Origin: UBA9732 sp963599445
Lineage (GTDB): Bacteria; Spirochaetota; Spirochaetia; Sphaerochaetales; Sphaerochaetaceae
Assembly: GCA_963599445.1 (NCBI GenBank)
Contig: CAVBWZ010000008.1
Coordinates: 62,001 to 126,000, forward strand
Direction of reading: 5' to 3'
DNA: 64,000 nucleotides
Shown: positions 44,787-53,094 of the stretch, piece by piece
How the letters are laid out: every line of letters begins with the position of its first letter
Position numbering within the stretch: position 1 is the first letter of the stretch
Made by a program: the position numbers and the translations under genes
Notes under the pieces: model-generated
What the model was told of the DNA's origin: nothing
Databases searched by the model: none
Seen by the model: the letters and a program-made list of their open reading frames with translations, nothing else

Positions 44787-45720
44787 AGCAACGGGCAAAA
44801 GCCCAAAGGACGAGATACTGGAGGCTTTCAGCGAAAGCCTCCTTACGGAGAGGCATGCATCCAAAGCCACGCGCGACTGCTACAGGCATGAGGTTGCATG
44901 CCTTCTTGATTATCTGGACGAAGAGGGGATCGACTATACCAATGTGGATACCTACCAGATAAGGGAGTTCCTTGTCTGGAGGTCCAAGGGAGGCTCGTCA
45001 GGAGAGCAGGTTTCGTCAAGGACCATGTCCAAGGTCATAACTGCCCTCAGAATGTTCTTTCTGTATCTTATGAACGAAAGGCTTCGCGACGATGACCCAA
45101 TGGAGCTCATCCCCCACAACAAAGAGCCCAAAAAGCTTCCTCAGACCATCGACTACGACTCGGTTGAGAAGATTCTCAATGCCATAGACATCTCAACGGA
45201 CATTGGGATGCGAGACCGCGCCATGTTCGAACTCATCTATTCCTGCGGGCTTAGAGTCAGCGAATGCGCAACTCTAAGGCTCAACAGATTCTACCCTGAG
45301 GAGAAGCGCATAGTCGTGGTTGGAAAGGGCGACAAGGAGAGGATGGTCCCTGTAGGGGATGTGGCATGCCAGTGGCTTGCAACGTATATCAATGGTGCTC
45401 GTCCAACCATCCTTGGAAGGCGCAAGTCTCCATACATGTTCGTTGACCGCGAACGGGAAAGACTGACCCGTGAGGAGATTTGGCACAGACTCAAGAAATA
45501 CTGCGATTCAGCCGGCGTCTATGTCAAGGTCCACACCCTTAGGCACAGCTTTGCAACCCATCTCCTTCAAGGCGGTGCCGACTTGAGATCCGTGCAGGAA
45601 CTGCTTGGACACAAGGACATACGCACCACAGAGATATACACCCATGTCAATACCGATGACCTTATGAAGGCATTCGACAATGCTCATCCGGACCTTGGTC
45701 CATCGAACGAAAAGGACTAG
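44770..45720 (+). CDS. Tyrosine recombinase, XerC/XerD family
   Basis: 316 residues. N-terminal SAM-like domain (SLLTERHASKATRDCYRHE), then the catalytic set: Arg in YSCGLRVSE, Lys in VVGKGDKER, HTLRHSFATHLLQGG, LGHKDIRTTEIYTHV with the nucleophilic Tyr. All six residues are present. Its start lies inside ftsZ, so it is made with the division proteins, which suits resolution of chromosome dimers at the septum. With the recombinase at 47432 it probably forms the XerC/XerD pair; this one I would place as the XerD-type partner, with low certainty. Confidence 0.92.
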   Translation: MTTIDEATGKSPKDEILEAFSESLLTERHASKATRDCYRHEVACLLDYLDEEGIDYTNVDTYQIREFLVWRSKGGSSGEQVSSRTMSKVITALRMFFLYLMNERLRDDDPMELIPHNKEPKKLPQTIDYDSVEKILNAIDISTDIGMRDRAMFELIYSCGLRVSECATLRLNRFYPEEKRIVVVGKGDKERMVPVGDVACQWLATYINGARPTILGRRKSPYMFVDRERERLTREEIWHRLKKYCDSAGVYVKVHTLRHSFATHLLQGGADLRSVQELLGHKDIRTTEIYTHVNTDDLMKAFDNAHPDLGPSNEKD

Positions 45721-45754
45721 GGGAGTTCTTCACTGTATTGTTCGGATTCAAAAT

Positions 45755-46309
45755 TCAGATTGCAAACTGCATTGCATCTGCGACTCTGAACACCACTTCT
45801 CCAAGTACGATTCCAATTGCGGCGGCGGATATCACGTCGCTGGGGTAGTGTACATAGAGGTACAGCCGGGAGAAGGCTATGAGGGCTGCGATTGGAATTG
45901 CAATGCAACCAAGAACAGGCGACGCGGCGGCAAGAATCGTCGCCGATACCACAGACGTAAGCGTATGGCACGATGGAAACGATGTGTCCTTTGGATGCTT
46001 TACGATAAGCTCGACATCTTCGTTCACCTTGCAAGGCCTTTGCCGTCTTATTATATGCTTCAGAAGGAACTGTCCAACGAACGACGCAAGCGTGAGCCCT
46101 GCAAGGATGAGGACTCCGTCGGTCCTGTACTTCTTCGTACACAGCAACGCCGCAGCTGCAATGAGCCATATCATGCCTGCACTTCCAAGCATGGTTATCT
46201 TTGGCATGAGGAAGTCCAGAAAGGGACATTTCAGCTTTCTTCTTATCCAGTTCAGGATGCGCCAGTCCAACGTGTCGAACTTCTGCTCCACTTCTTCTTT
46301 CTTGGTCAC
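45755..46309 (-). CDS. PAP2-family membrane phosphatase
   Basis: 184 residues with about five membrane segments and the three PAP2 signatures: KHIIRRQRP, FPSCHT (PSGH variant with Cys) and SRLYLYVHYPSD. Enzymes of this type dephosphorylate undecaprenyl diphosphate or phosphatidylglycerol phosphate. It faces the xer gene, end to end. Substrate not decidable from sequence. Confidence 0.85.
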   Translation of the reverse strand: MTKKEEVEQKFDTLDWRILNWIRRKLKCPFLDFLMPKITMLGSAGMIWLIAAAALLCTKKYRTDGVLILAGLTLASFVGQFLLKHIIRRQRPCKVNEDVELIVKHPKDTSFPSCHTLTSVVSATILAAASPVLGCIAIPIAALIAFSRLYLYVHYPSDVISAAAIGIVLGEVVFRVADAMQFAI

Positions 46310-46445
46310 AATAGGGTACAGTAATGCAAAACAAAGTGGAAATCCATACTTTCGATTCTTTTTGTGAATGAAAATGTGAATGAAAACATCAGGTTTTACG
46401 TATTTGTATCTATGAAGGCCAAAAACGGTCTTAGTGGAGGTGTAT

Positions 46446-47435
46446 ATGGATTTTCACAGCAGTTTTCACAACATTGCAGAGAAAGAGGTCTCAAGACGCA
46501 TTTCGATTGGTTTCAACGACTGGCTGTCCCTTGAAGAGAGGAGGGCGCTCATTGCAAGGGACGTTCCATTGCAGGAGCTGTCAAGGACCATGAAAGGCTT
46601 CAGGTCGTATGAAAAGGAGGTCAGGAGCATACTCAAATGGTTGGACGATCCCTTGGACTCCATCATAGCGTATGGAGACAAGGACTTTCCTTCGTTCGAA
46701 GGATTGGAAAAGCACATACCATATTTCCTTCTGTGCAGAGGCCCTGTCCCTAGGTTGGACGTTCCCTGCGTTGGGATTGTAGGTACCAGAATGCCTGACT
46801 ACGACGGTCTTCAAAAGGCGTTCGAACTGGGTCTTGGCGTAGCGGTTGACGGTGCCTGCGTCATAAGCGGGTTCGCAGAGGGCATAGACCAGGCTTCCAT
46901 GAGAGGATGCGTTGCAGCCAAGGGTATATGCATTGGCGTCCTTGCCTGCGGTCACGATGTGGAGTACCCGTCACTGACTTCCAGGCTAAGGGAGTCCATC
47001 GTTGACTGCGGAGGGTGCATCATAAGTCGCTTTGCACCTGAGACTCCTTCCTACAAGAGCAACTTCGTGTCACGCAACATGGTGATAGCTGCATATTCCA
47101 ACGCTTTGGTCGTGGTTCAGGCACCTGAAAAGTCCGGTACCCTCATCACGAGCGACTATGCATTGTCAATGGGAAAGGATGTCTTCGTTAGTAGTGCAGG
47201 AGTAGGAACCAACACCCTCAAGCCGGATTCAAGGAGAGCTGGAAGCCATGCCCTTGCAAACGATGGCGCTCCTGTCATTTCATCCATGGCTCAGTGGGAC
47301 GGATTCTCTCCTAGAAATCTTGTAAGGCGGTTGGAGAGAACTGCATCCTCCGTGACGTTGGAAGGAAAGGCCTTCAAGGATGGTGATGCCTTTAGGTTTG
47401 GAGATCAGGTTTACATCATCGAGGAGAATTGTTGA
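46446..47435 (+). CDS. dprA: DNA-processing protein DprA (Smf)
   Basis: 330 residues from ATG 46446 with GGAGG five bases upstream. Rossmann core: VGIVGTRMPDYDGL, VISGFAEGIDQASMRGCVAA, GVLACGHDVEYP, SRNMVIAAYSNALVVVQAPEKSGTLITSDYALSMGKDVF. These bind single-stranded DNA and load RecA. The C-terminal winged helix found in many DprA proteins is short or absent. The gene order dprA, xerC, hslV, hslU is like that of Bacillus (dprA to codV-clpQ-clpY). Confidence 0.93.
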   Translation: MDFHSSFHNIAEKEVSRRISIGFNDWLSLEERRALIARDVPLQELSRTMKGFRSYEKEVRSILKWLDDPLDSIIAYGDKDFPSFEGLEKHIPYFLLCRGPVPRLDVPCVGIVGTRMPDYDGLQKAFELGLGVAVDGACVISGFAEGIDQASMRGCVAAKGICIGVLACGHDVEYPSLTSRLRESIVDCGGCIISRFAPETPSYKSNFVSRNMVIAAYSNALVVVQAPEKSGTLITSDYALSMGKDVFVSSAGVGTNTLKPDSRRAGSHALANDGAPVISSMAQWDGFSPRNLVRRLERTASSVTLEGKAFKDGDAFRFGDQVYIIEENC

Positions 47436-48403
47436 GAAACATGGTAGATGATATACTAGAGAACATGGAACACAAGGACATCGGCCTGGATGTGCAGGCT
47501 GCGAACCATGCGCTGATAGATGAATTTCTCACGTATCTTGGAAGCGTGCAGGGGTACTCCGAAAAGACCGTCGTGTCATATGCCCATGACTTGGGAAGGC
47601 TTGACGAGTTCATGTCAAAGCGTGGGATCTACGTTGGGGATATGGTGTTCGAGGATGCAAGGAGCTTCGCCGCCGGCCTATATGACGAGGGGCTGAGTCC
47701 TGCGACCATAAACAGGATCCTAAGTGCAAACAGGTCGTTCTTCCACAACCTATGCGAGAACGGTGTGACCACAGTGCAGCCGTTCAAGCGAGTCAAGGGA
47801 GCCAAGAAGGGGCAGCGGATTCCAACCGTGCTTACGAAGGAGGAGGTGGAAAGCATCCTAAACTGTCCAACAGGCGACTACAAGTCCCTCATGGAAGTGA
47901 CCATGTTCAACGTGTTCTATTCGACGGGATGTCGTCTAAGCGAGGTCCTTGGCATGAGGCTCGGAGACATTGACCTTGATTCAAGGCGCGTCCTTGTGAC
48001 GGGCAAGGGCTCAAAGCAGCGTTTCGTGTTCCTTACGCCGCACACGGTGGACCTTTTGAGGGAATATCTTGTACAGAGGGATGCTGTGCTTGAGGAGAAC
48101 GGCATAGAAGGGGAGGATGCGCTTTTCGTGACGAAGAAGGGCAAGCGGTTGCCGGTTTCCACGGTTCACAGTATCTTTGGTAGGTATGGTGTGATGCTGG
48201 GTCTTACCAAGAAGTTCACACCCCACGTATTCAGGCATTCGTTCGCCACGCATCTTCTGGACAACGACTTGGACATAAGGATGGTGCAGGTACTGCTTGG
48301 CCACGAGAGCATTGGAACGACGCAGATATACACCCATGTTACGGGCAAGAGGCTCGAGGAGGTGTATAGAAGCAAACATCCCCATGGGAGGAAGGAACAA
48401 TGA
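47432..48403 (+). CDS. xerC: Tyrosine recombinase XerC
   Basis: 323 residues from the TTG at 47432 overlapping the dprA stop, with GAGGAG five bases upstream; the ATG at 47441 is an alternative. Catalytic Arg in YSTGCRLSE, Lys in VTGKGSKQR, HVFRHSFATHLLDN, LGHESIGTTQIYTHV. Synteny with hslVU matches the XerC-type (CodV) locus. The stop overlaps the hslV start. Confidence 0.93.
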   Translation: MRNMVDDILENMEHKDIGLDVQAANHALIDEFLTYLGSVQGYSEKTVVSYAHDLGRLDEFMSKRGIYVGDMVFEDARSFAAGLYDEGLSPATINRILSANRSFFHNLCENGVTTVQPFKRVKGAKKGQRIPTVLTKEEVESILNCPTGDYKSLMEVTMFNVFYSTGCRLSEVLGMRLGDIDLDSRRVLVTGKGSKQRFVFLTPHTVDLLREYLVQRDAVLEENGIEGEDALFVTKKGKRLPVSTVHSIFGRYGVMLGLTKKFTPHVFRHSFATHLLDNDLDIRMVQVLLGHESIGTTQIYTHVTGKRLEEVYRSKHPHGRKEQ

Positions 48404-48933
48404 GTTTTAGAGGAACGACCATCATAGCGGTCAAGAAGGATGGAAAGGTTGCAATCGCAGGCGACGGACAGGTCACCAACGGCGATACCATAATGAAAGG
48501 GAACGCCAGGAAGGTCAGACGTATCTATCAGGACAAGATAGTCATTGGCTTTGCAGGCGGCACTGCGGATGCCTTCACGTTGTTCGAGCTATTCGAGCAG
48601 AAACTTTCCCAGGTCAACGGAGACCTTGAGAGGGCTGCGGTGAACCTTGCAAAGGAATGGAGGCTTGACCGCAACCTGAGAAAACTAGAAGCCCTCATGC
48701 TTGCAAGCGATGGCAAGCGAATATTCCTCATAAGCGGCACAGGCGATGTCCTTGAGCCGGAGTACGATGCTATTGGAATAGGAAGCGGTGGAAACTACGC
48801 CGTGGCCGCAGCCCGTGCGTACCTTGATGGAAGTCCTGATCTCAGTGCAAAGGACATAGCCCTCAAGTCATTGGATATCGCAAGTTCAATCTGCATATAC
48901 ACGGACTCTAAGTTCATCGTAGAGGAGGCTTGA
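48400..48933 (+). CDS. hslV: ATP-dependent protease subunit HslV
   Basis: 177 residues. The start MSFRGTTIIAVKKDGKVAIAGDGQVT exposes the catalytic Thr after processing (Thr6). GSGGNYAVAAARAY is the conserved C-terminal half. Proteasome-like peptidase that works with HslU encoded next, one base after this stop. Confidence 0.96.
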   Translation: MSFRGTTIIAVKKDGKVAIAGDGQVTNGDTIMKGNARKVRRIYQDKIVIGFAGGTADAFTLFELFEQKLSQVNGDLERAAVNLAKEWRLDRNLRKLEALMLASDGKRIFLISGTGDVLEPEYDAIGIGSGGNYAVAAARAYLDGSPDLSAKDIALKSLDIASSICIYTDSKFIVEEA

Positions 48934-48934
48934 A

Positions 48935-50362
48935 ATGGCTGACAACGAAAAGACCATCGCTTTGCAGGACTCCACCGCCGTCGTGAAGAAGGACGCTCCG
49001 GCCAAGGTCTACAACCTTGACGAGATGGTTCCTTCAATGATCGTGTCGGAACTCAACAAATACGTCATAGGCCAGGACAAGGCCAAGCGCACCATAGCCG
49101 TTGCTCTTAGGAACAGGACAAGGAGGAAGATGCTCCCGGACGACATCCGCGAGGAGGTCTATCCAAAGAACATAATAATGATTGGACCCACCGGTGTTGG
49201 TAAGACGGAGATTGCAAGAAGGATCGCCAAGCTGTCCAATGCACCTTTCATAAAGGTCGAGGCCACAAAGTACACAGAGGTGGGCTATGTCGGCAGGGAC
49301 GTTGAATCAATGGTGCGCGACCTCATGGGCAGTGCAGTCTCCATGGTCAAGCATGAGCTTGCCGCAAAGAACGAAGAGTTCGTTAAGACCCGTGTGGAGG
49401 AGAGACTCCTTGACATCCTCATTCCAAATCTCAACAAGGGTGCAAGCGCAGATGCGGAGTTCGAGGAGGCTAAGGCCGCTGCCCGCGAGCAGCTCAGACA
49501 GCAGCTTAGAAACGGAAGCCTTGAGGACAAAGAAGTCGAGATTCCAAACCAGATGATGGCCCCAAAGGTTGGCATAGAGCTCATGGGCGGCTCGATGGAC
49601 GACATCCAGAACGCCATGAACAGCCTTGGCTCCATATTCCAGAACGCACAGAACCCCCGCAGAAGAAAGAAGGTCACGATAAAGCGTGCCCGTGAGATCT
49701 TCATGGAGGAGGAGATGGAGCGCAGCGTTGACCAGGAGAAGGCCATAGACATAGCCAAGCAGCGCACGGAGCAGATGGGCATCATCTTCATAGACGAGAT
49801 AGACAAGATAGCCGGCAAGAACAGCTCTTCGTCAAGCCCGGACGTTTCACGCGAGGGTGTGCAGCGCGATATCCTTCCAATCGTGGAGGGTACCAAGGTG
49901 AGCACCAAATGGGGCGTCATAGACACATCCCATATCCTCTTCATAGCCGCAGGTGCGTTCCACGTATCCAAGCCAAGCGACCTCATCCCTGAACTTCAGG
50001 GACGTTTCCCTCTAAGGGTGGAGCTTGACGACCTCAAGGTGGATGATTTCTACAGGATCCTCAAGGAGCCTGAGAACGCCATCACCATACAGTACCACGA
50101 ATTGCTCAAGACCGAGGGTGTCGAGGTCGTCTTCACCGACGATGCCATAAGGCGCATAAGCGAGATAGCATACGAGGTGAACTCCACAACCGAGAACATA
50201 GGTGCAAGAAGGCTGTATACGATAATGGAGATACTCCTTGAAGAGCTCAGCTTCAGTGCGGACGAGCTCAAGGGCCAGACCATAACGATAACCCCTGACT
50301 ACGTGAACCAGAGGCTGTCCGACGTGATAAAGAACCAGGATCTTTCAAGGTATATCCTTTAG
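48935..50362 (+). CDS. hslU: ATP-dependent protease ATPase subunit HslU
   Basis: 475 residues. Walker A GPTGVGKTE at 84-92, Walker B GIIFIDEIDKIAG, the inserted I-domain (about 110-240), sensor 2 GARRL and the C-terminal LSRYIL that docks into HslV. Slightly longer than the usual 440-460 because of an extended N-terminus. Confidence 0.96.
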   Translation: MADNEKTIALQDSTAVVKKDAPAKVYNLDEMVPSMIVSELNKYVIGQDKAKRTIAVALRNRTRRKMLPDDIREEVYPKNIIMIGPTGVGKTEIARRIAKLSNAPFIKVEATKYTEVGYVGRDVESMVRDLMGSAVSMVKHELAAKNEEFVKTRVEERLLDILIPNLNKGASADAEFEEAKAAAREQLRQQLRNGSLEDKEVEIPNQMMAPKVGIELMGGSMDDIQNAMNSLGSIFQNAQNPRRRKKVTIKRAREIFMEEEMERSVDQEKAIDIAKQRTEQMGIIFIDEIDKIAGKNSSSSSPDVSREGVQRDILPIVEGTKVSTKWGVIDTSHILFIAAGAFHVSKPSDLIPELQGRFPLRVELDDLKVDDFYRILKEPENAITIQYHELLKTEGVEVVFTDDAIRRISEIAYEVNSTTENIGARRLYTIMEILLEELSFSADELKGQTITITPDYVNQRLSDVIKNQDLSRYIL

Positions 50363-50451
50363 AGGTATATCATTTAGGCCTGTTTCATGCTATCCTAGGC
50401 ATGTGCACCTTTGGGTGTGCATGCTTGGGTGGGTTGCTTGTGGAGGGGTAT

Positions 50452-51837
50452 GTGGACTATATAACGATCGTCGCTCCAACATACGAAGAAGCCGTAAGGA
50501 AGGCCCGTGACCAATATGGCGATAGGCTTAGGATACATAGCAGGAAGGATGTCGTCTCCAAGGGCTTCCTTGGAATAACCAAGGGCAGGCACTGCGAACT
50601 CACATGCTTTCTTGCAGGTGACCAGGGTTCTGGTTTTGTGGACGTCCCTCGTGAAAGTGCAGTCTCCTCTTCTGTAGGAAAGGAATCGGTTGCTTCATCG
50701 AAGGCCTCCGACTCTGAGATAGAAGAGGCTGACATGCGCCGTTTCGAGCAGGAGGCCAAGACCCCTGACCCCGTCTCCGGCAAGTACAGGGAGTCCGACA
50801 TGCAGGAGGTCGTGGAGGACGACGGGCCGTCTGCAATTGAAGACTCGGAGGACAAGACCGATGCCGTTGAGGCTGATGCCGCTGCGGAACAAGCCCCCGT
50901 CTACGGCGAATCCGTGTTGGATTCCAAGGAAGGAAAGGATTCTGGGACATCGTTCTATGTAAAGAGCGAAAGAGGGGAGGCGGAGCTTGACGCCCTCATG
51001 GACCATGCCCGCAAGCTCCTTTACGAAAACGATTTCTCCACCGATTACATAGACTGGATAATCGGGGATCTTCGTGCCCAGCTTGAACCTGTACTGCCGG
51101 CGGTTCCGTCAAAGGACGAGTTCGAACTTCTTGTTGTGGATAGGATCGTAGGGTCGGTTGAGATAGACCACAACAGCCAGCTGCATCCGCCAAGGGTGTT
51201 CGTGTTGGTAGGTCCCACAGGGGTTGGCAAGACCACGACCATAGCCAAGATAGCGGCTGTGTACGGAACTCTTCCCCCTGAGGGCATACGCAGGAAGGTG
51301 AGCATAATCACCATGGATTCGTTCAGGGTTGGTGCCTACGAGCAGATAGAGAACTTTGGAAAGGCCCTTGGCATTCCGGTCTACAGGGCTGACGATGAGG
51401 CTGGGTTCTACGAGGCCCTTGAACGGACCCAGGACAGTGAGCTTGTGCTTGTCGATACAATAGGCAAGAGCCCCCGTGATGGAGAGCTCAATGTGAAGAT
51501 GCGCACCATGCTCAATGTCCCTGACAAGAAGAACCTCAAGTGCTACCTTACGGTGAGCGCATCCATGAAGAGGGTGGACATAGACAGCGTCTTCGAGCAG
51601 TTTGGAAGCTATGGGATAAGCTCCGTGATAGTGACCAAGACCGACGAGACCCAGACCATTGGCAACATACTGTCCATATGCCACAGCAAGAAGCTGCCTC
51701 TTCTGTTCATCACGGACGGCCAAAAGGTCCCAAGGGACATCCATAAGGCCTCCAGTGCCTTCATGCTCAGTCTTCTCAAGGGCTTCAACATGGATTTCAA
51801 CGCCTTGTGGAACACCCAGATAGGGTCTGACGAGTAG
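50452..51837 (+). CDS. flhF: FlhF-like SRP-family GTPase
   Basis: 461 residues if the GTG at 50452 is used, which begins like the family (DYITIVAPTYEEAVRKARDQYG) behind GGAGGGG; an ATG at 50401 would add 17 residues. A long acidic linker (about 80-190) leads to the NG domain: P-loop GPTGVGKTTT, DSFRVGAYEQIENFGKALG, G3 DTIGKS (usually DTAGRS) and G4 TKTDE. FlhF sets the place and number of flagella, but there is no other flagellar gene in the window and no flhG next to it. Confidence 0.88.
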   Translation: MDYITIVAPTYEEAVRKARDQYGDRLRIHSRKDVVSKGFLGITKGRHCELTCFLAGDQGSGFVDVPRESAVSSSVGKESVASSKASDSEIEEADMRRFEQEAKTPDPVSGKYRESDMQEVVEDDGPSAIEDSEDKTDAVEADAAAEQAPVYGESVLDSKEGKDSGTSFYVKSERGEAELDALMDHARKLLYENDFSTDYIDWIIGDLRAQLEPVLPAVPSKDEFELLVVDRIVGSVEIDHNSQLHPPRVFVLVGPTGVGKTTTIAKIAAVYGTLPPEGIRRKVSIITMDSFRVGAYEQIENFGKALGIPVYRADDEAGFYEALERTQDSELVLVDTIGKSPRDGELNVKMRTMLNVPDKKNLKCYLTVSASMKRVDIDSVFEQFGSYGISSVIVTKTDETQTIGNILSICHSKKLPLLFITDGQKVPRDIHKASSAFMLSLLKGFNMDFNALWNTQIGSDE

Positions 51838-51924
51838 GCTGTTGTCCGTTTTGGTCTGCTGTGGAGCTACGGCAGGGTATAAGGGTTATGCACTTTGTGA
51901 AAATGATGTTTTGCACTCGTTTTA

Positions 51925-51968
51925 TTGACTGTCAAATGTCATTTTGATTATATTTGGAACTGTCAAAT
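51925..51968 (+). promoter_or_regulatory. gap promoter with paired operator-like repeats
   Basis: TTGACT at 51925-51930, 17 bases, TTATAT at 51948-51953. The 10-base word ACTGTCAAAT occurs at 51928-51937 and again at 51959-51968, 31 bases apart (about three helical turns), flanking the -10 region. Confidence 0.55.
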
Positions 51969-51988
51969 CGATATGGAGGATTTTTCAT

Positions 51989-52996
51989 ATGAAAGTTGGT
52001 ATTAACGGTTTTGGTAGAATCGGACGTTTCGTGTTCCGTGCTGCTATGATGAGAGACGATGTCGAGATCGTAGGAATCAACGACCTCTGTCCTGTAGACT
52101 ATCTCGCCTACATGCTCAAGTACGATACAATGCACGGCCAGTTCCAGGGCACGATCGAGTGCGACATGGACAAGTCCCTCCTCATCGTCAACGGAAAGAA
52201 GATCCGCGTAACTGCATGCAAGGATCCTAACGAGCTCAAGTGGGATGAAGTTGGTGCAGAGTACGTCGTAGAGTCCACAGGTCTCTTCCTTACAAAGGAG
52301 AAGGCACAGGCTCATATCAACGCTGGTGCAAAGTACGTCGTCATGTCCGCTCCTTCCAAGGACGACACTCCAATGTTCGTAGTTGGCGTCAACGAGAAGT
52401 CCTATGTCAAGGGCACTCAGTTCGTCTCCAACGCATCATGTACGACAAACTGCCTTGCTCCTATCGCAAAGGTCCTCAACGACAACTGGGGAATCACAGA
52501 TGGTCTCATGACCACAGTCCACTCAACGACAGCTACACAGAAGACCGTCGACGGCCCATCGATGAAGGACTGGAGAGGTGGCCGCGCCGCTTCAGGCAAC
52601 ATCATCCCATCCTCGACCGGTGCTGCAAAGGCTGTTGGAAAGGTCATCCCTTCCCTCAACGGCAAGCTCACAGGTATGTCAATGAGAGTTCCTACTCTTG
52701 ACGTCTCCGTCGTAGACCTTACAGTCAACCTTGCAAAGCCTGCAACATATGCAGAGATCTGCGCAGCAATGAAGAAGGCTTCGGAAGGCGAGCTCAAGGG
52801 TATCCTTGGCTACACAGAGGATGCAGTCGTATCATCAGATTTCCTTGGTGACACAAGGACATCCATCTTCGATGCAAAGGCTGGAATCGCACTTACAGAC
52901 ACATTCGTCAAGGTCGTTTCCTGGTATGACAATGAGATTGGATACTCCAACAAGGTCCTCGACCTCATTGCATACATGAAGAAGGTCAACGGTTGA
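51989..52996 (+). CDS. gap: Glyceraldehyde-3-phosphate dehydrogenase, type I
   Basis: 335 residues from ATG 51989 with TGGAGG upstream. NAD-binding MKVGINGFGRIGR, catalytic Cys151 in SNASCTTNC, the HSTTATQK His and the C-terminal SWYDNEIGYSNKV. Codons are unusually uniform (many GTC, AAG, CTC), as expected for a highly expressed gene. First of the glycolytic block gap, pgk, tpiA. Confidence 0.97.
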   Translation: MKVGINGFGRIGRFVFRAAMMRDDVEIVGINDLCPVDYLAYMLKYDTMHGQFQGTIECDMDKSLLIVNGKKIRVTACKDPNELKWDEVGAEYVVESTGLFLTKEKAQAHINAGAKYVVMSAPSKDDTPMFVVGVNEKSYVKGTQFVSNASCTTNCLAPIAKVLNDNWGITDGLMTTVHSTTATQKTVDGPSMKDWRGGRAASGNIIPSSTGAAKAVGKVIPSLNGKLTGMSMRVPTLDVSVVDLTVNLAKPATYAEICAAMKKASEGELKGILGYTEDAVVSSDFLGDTRTSIFDAKAGIALTDTFVKVVSWYDNEIGYSNKVLDLIAYMKKVNG

Positions 52997-53013
52997 CCCC
53001 ATCTTCGTTTGTC

Positions 53014-53048
53014 TTCAGGCCTGCCTTTTCGCAGGCCTGAATCGTTTA
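53014..53048 (+). terminator. Hairpin between gap and pgk
   Basis: TTCAGGCCTGC (53014-53024) pairs perfectly with GCAGGCCTGAA (53031-53041), followed by a weak T-stretch (TCGTTT). Likely a partial terminator allowing more gap than pgk transcript. Confidence 0.7.
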
Positions 53049-53094
53049 GACGCATGATGTGCCGTTTTTTGGTACAAGAATATAAGGAGCTTTT

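Noticed and set aside
45680..46324. A 214-codon plus-strand open frame after xer
   Set aside because: It is antisense to the PAP2 gene, which has all three signatures on the minus strand.
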